This document shows positions 16,425 through 24,941 of a stretch of 64,000 nt of DNA, piece after piece. A program made the translations under genes and the position numbers. Below the pieces are notes generated by a model that saw nothing but the letters and a program-made list of their open reading frames with translations, did no database searches and was not told where the DNA came from. How positions within the stretch are numbered: the first letter of the stretch is position 1; each line of letters opens with the position of its first letter. Origin of the DNA: Nitratireductor pacificus pht-3B (GTDB lineage Bacteria; Pseudomonadota; Alphaproteobacteria; Rhizobiales; Rhizobiaceae); NCBI RefSeq assembly GCF_000300335.1, contig NZ_AMRM01000018.1:49773-113772 (forward strand). Reading direction: 5' to 3'.

Positions 16425-17258
16425 ATGCGGGATTTCACGCCGGAAGAGAAGCGCCTGGCGCGCGAGATGGGGCAGGTCGATGTGCGTCGCCGCGCCTGGC
16501 TGGAACAGGTCGATGGCGACGTGGTGGTCTGGCAGAGCGTGTATTCGAACGGATTTCAGGTCGCCGGCCACCAGCACAGCCGCTCGCAGCTCCTGCATGT
16601 GTGCGCCGGTGTGGTTCTGGTGAAAACGGTTCTCGGTCACTGGATGGTGCCGGTCGGACACGCGATCTGGATCCCTGCGGGGATCGAGCATGCCGTCGAC
16701 ATGCTGGGGGGCGTGCGGATGCAGTCGGCCTATATCTCTCCCGGTGCGATCGACGGGCTGCCCGACACGTTGAGGGTCGTCGGCGTGACTGATCTGATGC
16801 AGAGCCTGCTGGACGAGGCTGTGCCGCTGCCGCACGAGGCGCATCCCTCGGGGCGGGGGGCGCTCCTGCACGGACTGATCCTGCATGAGATCCCGCGATT
16901 GCGGGAAATGCCGCTCGGCCTGCCGTTCCCGACCGATTCCCGGCTTGCCGGGTTGTGCCTGCGCTTTCTCGAAACGCCGTCCAGCCGGGTCACCATCGAT
17001 TCCTGGGCGGCGGAGATCGGCATGAGCCGGCGTAGCTTCACGCGGAAATTCCAGCAGGAAACGGGGATCGGCCTTTCGCTCTGGCGGCAGCAGGCCAGTC
17101 TTTTCGCGGCGCTGCCGCGCCTGACCGCGGGCGAAAGCGTGACCAATGTGGCGCTCGACCTCGGCTATGAGAGCGTCGCTGCCTTCACAACCATGTTCAA
17201 GCGGATGCTCGGAGCATCGCCCCGCAGCTATCTGCGCGTTGCGCCGGTGAAGTCCTGA
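16425..17258 (+). CDS. AraC family transcriptional regulator
   Basis: The 277-residue protein has an N-terminal cupin-like domain (about 25-110, with HQHSRSQLLHVCAG and VPVGHAIWIPAGIEHAVDML) and a C-terminal AraC double HTH (about 175-275; MSRRSFTRKFQQETGIGLSLWRQQ and VALDLGYESVAAFTTMFKRMLGASPRSYL). The domain order resembles NimR-type regulators that control an adjacent exporter. It is divergent from the Fsr-type exporter, and the 98 bp between them is a likely shared control region. TTGGTC at 16391 and GGCCAA near 16415 form a loose inverted pair that might be its site. The start at 16425 is chosen because upstream residues do not resemble the family. Confidence 0.92.
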   Translation: MRDFTPEEKRLAREMGQVDVRRRAWLEQVDGDVVVWQSVYSNGFQVAGHQHSRSQLLHVCAGVVLVKTVLGHWMVPVGHAIWIPAGIEHAVDMLGGVRMQSAYISPGAIDGLPDTLRVVGVTDLMQSLLDEAVPLPHEAHPSGRGALLHGLILHEIPRLREMPLGLPFPTDSRLAGLCLRFLETPSSRVTIDSWAAEIGMSRRSFTRKFQQETGIGLSLWRQQASLFAALPRLTAGESVTNVALDLGYESVAAFTTMFKRMLGASPRSYLRVAPVKS

Positions 17259-17360
17259 TCGAGCGCGCTTCCGGCAAAACAAGGGCGCCGGAAAGGCGCC
17301 GGATCCTTGCTTTCCCCGGTGGTCCTTAGTCGAAGCGCTGCCGCGTCGGCCAAGGATGCC

Positions 17361-17834
17361 CTAGCTCTCCGCCAGCGCCTCGCTGATGCGCCGCATCTGC
17401 TCGCCCATGGCCTCGCATTGCGCCGGCGTCGACTGGGCCATCACCCGGTCGATCAATTCTGTATAGACGGCGAGCGCCTGCATCAGGCGCGCTTCGCCCT
17501 CCGGCGTCAGCCACAGGCGCAGCACGCGCTTGTCGCTCGCGTCGCCTTCGCGCCGGACGAGGCCCTGCGTCTCCATCTGCGGCAGCAGCATGGTGATGTT
17601 CGAGCGCCCCACGAGAAGGCGGCGGGCCAGATCGTGCTGCGACTGACCGGGATGCCGGTAAAGATTCATCAGCATGTCGAGCTGCGCGATCTTGAGTCCC
17701 AGCGGCTCCAGGCTCTTGCTCAGCGCGCGCACGATGGCCTTCTCGGCACGGGCGACGGCGATCCACGTGCGAAAACGCGGATTATCCCAGGGGAGGTCTT
17801 GTTTTTTGTTCATGCTTGAACTAATTTTGTTCAT
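17361..17834 (-). CDS. MarR family transcriptional regulator
   Basis: The 157-residue winged-helix regulator has a recognition region at SQHDLARRLLVGRSNITMLLPQMETQGLVRREGDASDKRVLRLWLT, the usual MarR wing with the DKR motif. It is convergent with araC and divergent from the alpha/beta hydrolase gene at 17862. Two in-frame ATGs (17834 and 17813) each sit inside one of two identical-type palindromes, so the repressor would cover its own start region. Neither ATG has a clear Shine-Dalgarno; the upstream one is annotated. It likely represses itself and the hydrolase, with a small phenolic or lipophilic ligand as inducer (family knowledge). Confidence 0.92.
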   Translation of the reverse strand: MNKISSSMNKKQDLPWDNPRFRTWIAVARAEKAIVRALSKSLEPLGLKIAQLDMLMNLYRHPGQSQHDLARRLLVGRSNITMLLPQMETQGLVRREGDASDKRVLRLWLTPEGEARLMQALAVYTELIDRVMAQSTPAQCEAMGEQMRRISEALAES

Positions 17835-17842
17835 CGTTGAAC
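17808..17842. promoter_or_regulatory. tandem MarR-type operator palindromes
   Basis: Two 14-bp inverted repeats share the form GTTCA-N4-TGAAC: GTTCATGCTTGAAC at 17808-17821 and GTTCATCGTTGAAC at 17829-17842. Their centres are exactly 21 bp apart, two helical turns, which would place two dimers on one face of the DNA. They span the marR translation start and end 20 bp before the divergent hydrolase start. The repeats are observed; binding by the adjacent MarR protein is inferred. Confidence 0.75.
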
Positions 17843-17861
17843 ATTATCGCGGATCGCCGGC

Positions 17862-18818
17862 ATGGACACCCTCAGCTTGCGGATCATACGTGGTCTTTTT
17901 GGCACAATCGAACATGTCGCGCCAAGGCTTGCCGGACGCTTTGCCTTCGCCCTGTTCTGCCGAACGCCGAACCCGCGTCGGCTTTCGGCCAGGGAAAGCG
18001 CGGCGCTTGCCGGAGCCGGCAACTTCATGAAGCGCGCGCGCTGGCATCGCCTGAAGAGCGCCCATGGCAGCTTCATGGCCTATGAGTTCACCAACTGGAA
18101 CGCACGGCGCGACGGGCCGGCCGTCCTGGTCCTGCACGGCTGGCGGTCGCGCGCCGAGCACATGCGGGCGGTCATCGAGGCGCTTCTGGCGCGCGGCTTT
18201 CGCGTCGTGGCGCTCGACCTGCCGGGACATGGCAGGGCGGCGGGGCGGCGGCTCCATATGCCGAACGCCGTGGCCGCGGTTCAGGAGGCCACCCTGTGGC
18301 TTGGCCCGTTCGATACGGCGATCGGCCATTCCTTCGGCGGCGCCGTCGCGCTGAATGCGGCTGCGGGCTCCGTGCGGCAGACACCGCTGCTCAGCCTGCG
18401 CCGGCTGGTGATGATCGCCTCGCCCGATTCGATGCCGCGGCTGTTTCGCCTGTTCGGCCGGGCCGCCGGCCTCGGGCCGCGCACGCAGGCGGCGTTCGAG
18501 GGACGGGTGCTCGACCTGACCGGCGCCCCCCTGGAAACCATGGTCGGTGCGCGCTTGCTCGAGAATCTGCGGCTGCCGACCCTGATCATCCATGCGCCCG
18601 AGGACAAGGAGGTTCCGGCCGAGGACGCACGGGCCATGGCCGCGTCGGGTGATCACGTCTCGCTCGCCTGGGCGTCCGGGCTCGGCCATCGGCGCATCCT
18701 GGGCGATGCTGCGGTCGCCGCGCACGCGGCGGAATTTGCGGCCAGCCGGCCGGAACGTGCGCTTCCCAAGGCGATGGGCAGCGCGCCCGATGCCTTAAGT
18801 GTTCATTCACCACGCTGA
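17862..18818 (+). CDS. alpha/beta hydrolase
   Basis: The 318-residue protein has the alpha/beta hydrolase fold with the oxyanion-hole motif VLHGWRSR, the nucleophile elbow GHSFGG, an acid in HAPEDKEVP and a histidine in GLGHRRIL, so a Ser-Asp-His triad is complete. About 60 residues precede the fold, including a hydrophobic N-terminal stretch, but no clear signal peptide. The substrate is unknown. It faces the MarR gene across 27 bp that hold the paired operators, so expression is likely released when the MarR ligand appears. Confidence 0.9.
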   Translation: MDTLSLRIIRGLFGTIEHVAPRLAGRFAFALFCRTPNPRRLSARESAALAGAGNFMKRARWHRLKSAHGSFMAYEFTNWNARRDGPAVLVLHGWRSRAEHMRAVIEALLARGFRVVALDLPGHGRAAGRRLHMPNAVAAVQEATLWLGPFDTAIGHSFGGAVALNAAAGSVRQTPLLSLRRLVMIASPDSMPRLFRLFGRAAGLGPRTQAAFEGRVLDLTGAPLETMVGARLLENLRLPTLIIHAPEDKEVPAEDARAMAASGDHVSLAWASGLGHRRILGDAAVAAHAAEFAASRPERALPKAMGSAPDALSVHSPR

Positions 18819-18956
18819 GACCGAGCGGGCATTTCAAGACAATTTTATCGATCGCCGGGCGACCGGGCGCTTCTCGAATGCTATCCTCGGTAGCGATTCA
18901 CGGGCATGCCGTGAAGCAGCTCGCGAGCAGCCGCCAGGGGCGAACTGACGCAAGGG

Positions 18957-18984
18957 TTGAGCGTCTGCCTGCGAATGCTATTCT
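18957..18984 (+). promoter_or_regulatory. putative promoter of the L,D-transpeptidase gene
   Basis: TTGAGC (18957-18962) and TATTCT (18979-18984) are separated by 16 bp and lie 44 bp before the ATG at 19028. The -10 element is part of the 16-mer CGAATGCTATTCTCGG, which occurs 97 bp upstream with one mismatch (18875-18890). The assignment rests on spacing and consensus only. Confidence 0.4.
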
Positions 18985-19027
18985 CGGCGTGACGTGCGGG
19001 TTCGCAATTCTCAGGGTGGGGAGATTG

Positions 19028-20908
19028 ATGGTTTCGTCGTTTCTTAAAGGGGCCGGTCTTGCCTGCGCCACCGTTTCGTTGCTGATCGGCAGTGCGCCGG
19101 CAGTGCATGCGGACAATCTGTTCGACATGCTTTTCGGCGGCGGTAACCGCGCCACGAGCAGGGCGCGTGTGGAGCCGCAGCGCGGCGTGGTTCCGCAAGC
19201 CCCGGTTCAGCGCCGGTCTGCGCCACCCAAGATTTCAGCGCCTTCCTACTATACCTACAAGCCGGCAGAGCCCGTGCATGTGGATTTCTCGCGCATTGCG
19301 CCGCCGCCGCTGGAAGAAGCCTTTCAGCCGATGCTGGACGGCGCTGCGTTCCGCGAGGCCCTGCCGAAGCTCGCCGGCTTCGAACTCTTCACCGAAAAGA
19401 GCATCGCCGCCGCCCTGATCGAATACTATTCGAAAAACCCCGACTTCATCTGGGTGTCGGGCTATCAGCCCAACAAGCGCGCCGAGCGGGCGCTGCGCGT
19501 CCTTGCGGAGGCCGGGACGTTCGGCCTGTCGGAAGCGGACTACACGGTCGGCGTGCCGAGCGCCGATGTCCAGTATGACCGGATCGCCGAGCGGCAGCAG
19601 CAGCTGATCCGCTTCGAAATGGCGCTTTCGGCGCGTGTCCTGCGCTATGCCCGCGACGCCTATGGCGGGCGCATCGATCCCAACAAGCTGTCCGGCTATC
19701 ACGACCTTCCCGAAAAGCGTCTCGACTTGGTGCAGAGCCTGGGTTTCATGGCGCGCATGGCGGATGTCGACATCTATCTCGAGCGCCAGCATCCCCAGAA
19801 CGGCGATTACCGCGCGCTGCGTGCAGAACTCGAGACGTTGCGGGCCGCGGCCGAGCGGGAGATCGTCGTCGACCCCAAGACCTTCGTGAAGCCGGGCGGC
19901 AGCGATCCCGAATTCGCCAAGCTGCTGAAGATCATCGAGCGCGACGGCGAGGCCGATTTCCTGGCGGAGCATGGGGCGGTTCTCCGGGAGCATGCCGGGA
20001 GCGAGGTCTATACGGATGCGCTGGTGCCGCTCATCAAGGCCGTGCAGGAAAGCCACGGTTTGAAGCCGGACGGCGTCATCGGTCCGCGCACGGTCGGCGC
20101 GGTGGCGGGCGAATCGAAGGCCGCGCGGATCGAGAAGGTGCTTTTCGCGCTGGAGCGCCTGCGCTGGCATCCCTCGAAGCTGGGCGAAACGCGGGTCGTC
20201 ATCAACGCGGCCTCGTTCAAGGTCGACTTCTTCGACAAGGAGAAGCTCCGGCTGTCGATGCGCACCGTCGTGGGCAGCCGTTCCAACCAGACCAGTTTCT
20301 TCTACGACAAGCTCGAAACGGTGGAATTCAACCCCTATTGGGGTGTGCCGCGCTCGATCCTGGTCAACGAGATGCTGCCGAAGCTGCTGCGCGACCCGAG
20401 CTATCTCGACCGCAACGGTTACGAGGTGGTCGCCGGCAGCGGCAAGCAGGTGTCGTCGTCCTCCGTGGACTGGGGCCGCTATGGCAGCAAGATTCCGTTC
20501 AGCGTGCGCCAGAAGCCCGGTCCTTCGAACTCGCTCGGCGAGTTGAAGATCCTGTTCCCGAACCGGCACGCCATCTACATGCACGACACGCCGTCCAAGA
20601 GCCTGTTCCAGCGCGACACCCGCGCCTTCAGCCATGGCTGCGTGCGATTGGCCGATCCCCGGGCGATGGCCGCTGCGGTGCTCGACATCTCAGTGGAGGA
20701 GGTGGCGGCCAGCATCAACAGCCGCGGCGGCCAGACGACGCGGCGCAAGATCGAACGCGATATTCCCGTCTATGTCGGCTATTTCACCGCCTGGCCGGAC
20801 GCCGAGGCGGACGGCAGGATTGCCTATCACGGCGACGTCTATGGGCGCGACGAGCGGTTGAGGATCGCACTGGAGAAGCTTGCGGACACGCGCGCGCCGA
20901 GCAGCTGA
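19028..20908 (+). CDS. periplasmic L,D-transpeptidase (YkuD/YcbB type)
   Basis: The 626-residue protein has a Sec signal peptide (about 1-27, ending AVHA), a Pro-rich linker (about 45-75), an N-terminal YcbB-type scaffold domain (about 90-300), a peptidoglycan-binding domain 1-like segment (about 320-360, DALVPLIKAVQESHGLKPDGVIGPRTVGAV) and a YkuD catalytic domain (about 395-575). The catalytic motif SHGCVRLADP places His536 and Cys538. Such enzymes form 3-3 cross-links in peptidoglycan, which are abundant in polar-growing Rhizobiales. The frame continues upstream to 18878, but the ATG at 19028 gives a proper signal peptide. Confidence 0.93.
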   Translation: MVSSFLKGAGLACATVSLLIGSAPAVHADNLFDMLFGGGNRATSRARVEPQRGVVPQAPVQRRSAPPKISAPSYYTYKPAEPVHVDFSRIAPPPLEEAFQPMLDGAAFREALPKLAGFELFTEKSIAAALIEYYSKNPDFIWVSGYQPNKRAERALRVLAEAGTFGLSEADYTVGVPSADVQYDRIAERQQQLIRFEMALSARVLRYARDAYGGRIDPNKLSGYHDLPEKRLDLVQSLGFMARMADVDIYLERQHPQNGDYRALRAELETLRAAAEREIVVDPKTFVKPGGSDPEFAKLLKIIERDGEADFLAEHGAVLREHAGSEVYTDALVPLIKAVQESHGLKPDGVIGPRTVGAVAGESKAARIEKVLFALERLRWHPSKLGETRVVINAASFKVDFFDKEKLRLSMRTVVGSRSNQTSFFYDKLETVEFNPYWGVPRSILVNEMLPKLLRDPSYLDRNGYEVVAGSGKQVSSSSVDWGRYGSKIPFSVRQKPGPSNSLGELKILFPNRHAIYMHDTPSKSLFQRDTRAFSHGCVRLADPRAMAAAVLDISVEEVAASINSRGGQTTRRKIERDIPVYVGYFTAWPDAEADGRIAYHGDVYGRDERLRIALEKLADTRAPSS

Positions 20909-20960
20909 AGCGCTTCGCAATCTTCAGGCTTCGCTCGCGCGCCTCAGGTCCTTTCATGAT

Positions 20961-21000
20961 CGCATGTCGTTGTCCCGAAACCGGCGCCCGCTCTTGGGCG
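20961..21000. repeat. intergenic repeat-like hairpin element
   Basis: A segment of the form CGCATGTCGTTGTCCCGAAACCG followed by GCGCCCGCTCTTGGGCG, in the 99 bp between two convergent genes. It resembles a second type of short palindromic element common between genes in Mesorhizobium-like genomes. Only one copy was found here, so the assignment rests on recollection of that family. GCGCCC and GGGCG could pair as a small stem. Confidence 0.35.
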
Positions 21001-21007
21001 GAATGAA

Positions 21008-22462
21008 TTAGCTGCGCCAGAAGGTCGGGACGAACAGGACCAGCACGGCGAGAATCTCCAGACGGCCGAGCAGCATGGTCGCCGATAGGACCCATTTGGC
21101 GAAATCGCTGAGCGGGACGAAGTTTCCTGCCGGCCCGACGATGGTGCCGAGACCGGGGCCGACATTGGTCAGCGCGGTGAGCGCAGCCGTGACGGATGTC
21201 ACGAGGTCGAGCCCGGTCAGCGAGAGAAGCAGCGTCGAGACCACCCAGGACGCGAGGAAGGCCGTCAGGAACAGGACGACGGAGCGCTGCATCTCCTCGT
21301 CCACGATGCGCTTGCCGTAACGCAGGGACTGGACGGAATGCGGGTGGATCAGGAGCTTCAGCCCGTTCAGCAACATGCTGCCGAGGATCAGGAATCGGTA
21401 GGATTTGATGCCGCCGGATGTCGAGCCCGAACAGCCGCCGAGAAATGTCGCGAAGAAGGCGAGCGTTACCGCGAACGGTCCCCAGAGCGTGTAGTCTTCG
21501 CTGGCGAAGCCGGTCGTGGTGATGATCGAGGTGAAATTGAAGGCCGTCGTGGCCAGGGCTTCGTCGAAGGGCAGGCCTGTGGTGATGCGCCGCTCTATGG
21601 CCAGTGCCAGCACGATGGCGGTCACATAGGCCAGGAACAGCTTGATCTGCGGATCCTGCAGTGCATCGAGGCGGCCCCGGACAAACAGCAGCACGAGGAT
21701 CGAGAAGGGCAGGGCGCCGAGCAGCATGAACACCGTGCCGACCCACAGGACGGTCAGCCCCTCGAAGTGACCGAAGGAGGCGTCGTGCGTCGAGAATCCG
21801 CCGGTGGCGATGGTTGTCAGCGCGTGATTGACCGCGTCGAAATTGCTCATGCCGGCCGCAGCATAGCCGAGCGCGCAGAGCGCCGTCAGAAGGCAGTAGA
21901 TGCCGATCAGCGCGATCAGGAAGCTGATGAAGCGCTCGAACGGCCGGTTCTCGATGTCCGATGATTCGACGCGGAAGTAGGAGAAGCCGCCGACCTTCAG
22001 CAGGGGCAGCAGGAACAGGCCGAGCGCCACGACCCCGATGCCGCCGATCCATTGCAGGAGCGAGCGCCACAGAAGCAGGCCCGGCGGCAGTCCGTCGAGA
22101 CCGCTGATCACGGTCGAGCCTGTGGTGGTGATCGCCGACACGGATTCGAAGACGGCGCTCGCCAGATCGAGCTTCAGCGATGCGGTGTAGAAGGGAACGG
22201 CGCCGACGGCCCCGAGCGTGACCCACAGGACGACGACGACCAGGAAGGTGGACTGCGTCGAGACGCGGGGCAGTGAGCCGCTCGTCGCCGCGGCGATGGT
22301 CAGCGCCACCGCGCCGGTCGCCAGCGCGCAGACGACGAAAACCTGCCAGTCGTCATTGCCGTAGTAGAGATCGACGGCGGCCGGAAACAGCATCGATGCC
22401 GCGACATAGACGGCGAAGATCGCTGCGGGATAGGTGGCGGTGCGTATCGCGGATGGCTGCAC
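21008..22462 (-). CDS. trkH: TrkH family potassium uptake protein
   Basis: The 484-residue inner-membrane protein has the four M1-P-M2 pore repeats of Trk/Ktr transporters. Selectivity-filter glycines occur in the SAITTTGSTV, TTIATGGFST, TSIITTTGFAS and TALTNVGPGLG loops. GGCSGSTSGGIKSYR, the conserved intracellular segment, is present. Translation starts at GTG (22462); no ATG lies nearby in frame. The cytoplasmic NAD-binding partner TrkA is not in this window. Its upstream region is an 840 bp gene-free stretch that must contain the promoter. Confidence 0.95.
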   Translation of the reverse strand: MQPSAIRTATYPAAIFAVYVAASMLFPAAVDLYYGNDDWQVFVVCALATGAVALTIAAATSGSLPRVSTQSTFLVVVVLWVTLGAVGAVPFYTASLKLDLASAVFESVSAITTTGSTVISGLDGLPPGLLLWRSLLQWIGGIGVVALGLFLLPLLKVGGFSYFRVESSDIENRPFERFISFLIALIGIYCLLTALCALGYAAAGMSNFDAVNHALTTIATGGFSTHDASFGHFEGLTVLWVGTVFMLLGALPFSILVLLFVRGRLDALQDPQIKLFLAYVTAIVLALAIERRITTGLPFDEALATTAFNFTSIITTTGFASEDYTLWGPFAVTLAFFATFLGGCSGSTSGGIKSYRFLILGSMLLNGLKLLIHPHSVQSLRYGKRIVDEEMQRSVVLFLTAFLASWVVSTLLLSLTGLDLVTSVTAALTALTNVGPGLGTIVGPAGNFVPLSDFAKWVLSATMLLGRLEILAVLVLFVPTFWRS

Positions 22463-23304
22463 TGGATGGCTCTCACCAATTGACGGTCAGTCCGTGTGCG
22501 GAAACTGGTCGTGGGACTCCCGAAGGGCGGGAAGGGGCGTTGGATTTCAGTTAGGGGGCTGATCTCAACTTGCGGCGTTCCCGGGTTTGCTCCACGGGCA
22601 GCGGCGGATGCCGGAGGGGGAGCGGATGCTTGCCAGCGCACTGATGCCACAACTGCGGCCTCTGGTGAAGCGGATTCTCCGACATTCGAAAAGGGGACGG
22701 AACCCGGAACCGATCCCGCACAAGGTTCTCCGAAGGGCCCTGATTTCGTCTCAAGCATCTGAAACAAATAAAAAAATCCGTCCGAAAACCTCTTGAAGAA
22801 GCCCGCTTCATGGCTACATGAAGAGACATGTGCATGGAAACCTTCATCAGGACATCGAGGCTCGCCGGGCAAGCATCTGCTTTGTCCCGGAGCGGCTTCC
22901 TGTCACCTGTCGAACGCCGCACGTAACTCCGCTCCGGGACGCCTATCAAGAACCATGCGGCTCATGCCAGCGATGCAGTCGCATCGCGTCGATGGAGCCT
23001 GTCGATGCTTCCTTTCCATTCTCCGCCGTTCTGTCTGTCATGCCGCCGTCGCCTGCCGCGGTCTGCCTATCGTTGCCCCTGGTGCAAGGGACCATGCAGC
23101 ACCGATTCCGGCGGGCCGGGCTCTCCGGGGAACGGCGGTTCAAGGATGCGCCGCTCGTTTTCACGATCTCCAGCCTGGCCGGCAGCCGGCGACTGGCAGC
23201 GTTAGGGGCGTGAAGAGCGCCATCACGTCCGGGCAGGATGAAGCCGACCGGCATTTCGGAGCAGGGCGGCAGCCCTCCGTCGATGCGCTGCCGCCCCGAG
23301 CGGT
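22463..23304. other. 840-bp gene-free region with several inverted repeats
   Basis: No open frame here matches a known family. Frames such as 22818-23213 (+) and 22300-22872 (-, partly inside trkH) have composition typical of chance GC-rich frames. The region holds an 18-bp element CTTCATG-GCTA-CATGAAG (22806-22823), a long perfect-arm hairpin (22884-22940) and GCGATGC-AGTC-GCATCGC (22970-22987). A short AT-rich stretch (about 22763-22795) could be a promoter reading left toward trkH. The region may encode an RNA or be a decayed gene; the sequence alone does not decide. Confidence 0.5.
22884..22940. other. long hairpin with 12-bp perfect arms (possible RNA element)
   Basis: GTCCCGGAGCGG (22884-22895) is the exact reverse complement of CCGCTCCGGGAC (22929-22940), leaving a 33-base loop. 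It lies in the gene-free region between trkH and the BtrH-like gene. A second small hairpin (22970-22987) follows. There is no terminal T-run, so it is not a standard terminator. It may be part of a small RNA or a degraded mobile remnant. Confidence 0.45.
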
Positions 23305-24228
23305 TCAGGCCGGCAGCGCCCCGAGGAGATCGTCATAGGTCGGAGCGAGCGCTCGCAGCGCATCTGCTGCAGCGGCATCGTCGCGGGATACCAACAGGTA
23401 TTGCAGAGAGCCTATGAGCCGGGATTGCCGGTCTAGGATGGCCGCAGCCCGCGTTTCGCCGATCTGCATGAGGCAGGCGGCGGCGTCGGCCGCCCGCCGC
23501 GCGCCGACGCGAACGGCGAAATGAACGAGATGATCGCGCAGGCCTTCCGTCAGGTCGTTTTCGATCATGCCCGCGAGAGCCTCCGCAGCCTCGCCGTTGC
23601 CGACCGTTCCGGAGGGCACGTTACTGGCACCCTTGCACGACAACCATGCGCGCGCGGCGGGCAGCGCGGCGCGAATGATCTCGGCGTTGGCCTTCGCGGC
23701 GACCCGGCGAAAGCCATGCCGCATCGTGAAGGAGGTTCCATAGGCAAGCGTCTCGGTCCGCCAGGCCTGCAGGAAGGTCTCGAGGGGCAGGCGGACATAG
23801 GGAAAGCCTTCCGGATCGTGCATCAGGACCGATGCTCCTTCGATCCCGATGACCACGACATAATGATCCGCCCCGATCGGACCGGTCTGTCCCGGCTGGT
23901 GCGTCAGGAGGCCCATCTCCACCGGGCCGACCCAGACCGGCCCGTCGGCCAAAGCCGCTTCGAGGAGCGCGAGCGCGTGGTGCGGGTCGTTGCCGCGAAT
24001 GAGAGCGGATGTCCAGCCGAGTGCCGCCAGGGCATCTTCGAAACTGGCTTCCGGCGTCCAGCCATAGGGGTCGAAGAACGGCAGCGTGCCCCCCAGAAGA
24101 TGCATGCCGAAGGCGCTGCTGGTTGCAAATTCAATTATGTCGGTAGGTGGCGACTTGTCGCCAAACATCATCGAGAAAGAGTTTGAATAGCAATAAGGAC
24201 CGGAACCTGTGTAGGGGAAATGTTTCAT
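23305..24228 (-). CDS. BtrH-like N-terminal domain (C39 peptidase-like) protein
   Basis: The 307-residue protein begins MKHFPYTGSGPYCYSNSF, the hallmark of the BtrH/C39-like fold. Candidate triad residues are Cys13, His122 (GADHYVVVIG) and Asp138 (MHDPEG). The BtrH of butirosin synthesis is an acyltransferase moving a chain from acyl carrier protein to a sugar amine; other members are peptidase-like. The C-terminal half (about 180-307) is helical and unassigned. No carrier protein, peptide synthetase or sugar gene lies nearby, so it is isolated. The start at 24228 has GAGG nine bases upstream; a GTG at 24258 is possible. The upstream flank is clearly AT-richer than its neighbours, which may mark transfer. 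Confidence 0.75.
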   Translation of the reverse strand: MKHFPYTGSGPYCYSNSFSMMFGDKSPPTDIIEFATSSAFGMHLLGGTLPFFDPYGWTPEASFEDALAALGWTSALIRGNDPHHALALLEAALADGPVWVGPVEMGLLTHQPGQTGPIGADHYVVVIGIEGASVLMHDPEGFPYVRLPLETFLQAWRTETLAYGTSFTMRHGFRRVAAKANAEIIRAALPAARAWLSCKGASNVPSGTVGNGEAAEALAGMIENDLTEGLRDHLVHFAVRVGARRAADAAACLMQIGETRAAAILDRQSRLIGSLQYLLVSRDDAAAADALRALAPTYDDLLGALPA

Positions 24229-24452
24229 TTCTAGGGGCCTCAATTTGAAAGGAGGCACAGATAGAGAAGGAAATTCAAAAAATTTGTCAACAACTGCAAT
24301 TTTGCTTCTTCGATATTATTTATTTCATTGTGAAATACTCGCTCGCGCGAGCACAGAAGAAGGCTGCCGGAAGAGGGAATTCCAAGCCTTGGTCCCGACC
24401 ATCGGGAAGTGCGTCCGGATGTGAAAGGCGGCGGCACCGAAGCCGTGGGTGG

Positions 24453-24941
24453 TTATGGGTTGAGGTAGGCGATGGCGCCGTTGAGCACGCTGGCGAAGGC
24501 CGCCCAGGCGGCATAGGGGACGAAGAGCACGACGGACCAGCGGTCGAGCGTCCAGGCCCGTGCCATGAACAGCAGGATGGATGCCAGCAGCGCGAGGATG
24601 ATGCCAAGAGCGAGCCGGGGGGCCTCGGCGCCAAAGAAGGCCGGCGACCAGAGCCAGTTGAGAATCATCTGCGCGATCCAGAGTTTCATCGCGCCGCTGC
24701 CCGGAGCCAGGCGCCAGATCCGCCAGCCGGCGATGGCGATCAGGACATATAGGACGGTCCATACCGGCCCGAAGACCCAGGCCGGTGGATTGAAGGCGGG
24801 CTTGGAAAGACCCGCGTACCATTCTCCGGGGGCGGTGATGTAGCCGATGCCAAGGCCGATGGCGACGATGAATGCGATGAACACCGCTGCCGAGACCGTG
24901 TTGCCCCGTATGCGCTCGCTGTTTTCTGTCGGGATGCTCAT
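24453..24941 (-). CDS. tspO: TspO/MBR family tryptophan-rich sensory protein
   Basis: The 162-residue, five-helix membrane protein shows the TspO pattern: PGEWYAGLSKPAFNPPAWVFGPVWTVLYVLIAIAGWRIW, then LNWLWSPAFFG and LFVPYAAWAAFASVLNGAI. TspO binds porphyrins and regulates tetrapyrrole-linked responses in alphaproteobacteria. The ATG at 24941 is used; a TTG at 24956 would add five residues. It stands alone between the BtrH-like gene and tRNA-Val on the same strand. The 200 bp upstream contain only a weak 60-codon frame. Confidence 0.93.
   Translation of the reverse strand: MSIPTENSERIRGNTVSAAVFIAFIVAIGLGIGYITAPGEWYAGLSKPAFNPPAWVFGPVWTVLYVLIAIAGWRIWRLAPGSGAMKLWIAQMILNWLWSPAFFGAEAPRLALGIILALLASILLFMARAWTLDRWSVVLFVPYAAWAAFASVLNGAIAYLNP

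Noticed and set aside
19235..20635. 466-codon minus-strand frame opposite the L,D-transpeptidase
   Set aside because: Shadow of a real gene; no conserved motifs.
22818..23213. 131-codon plus-strand frame in the gene-free region
   Set aside because: No recognisable family, no good Shine-Dalgarno, and it runs through the hairpins, so I treat it as chance.
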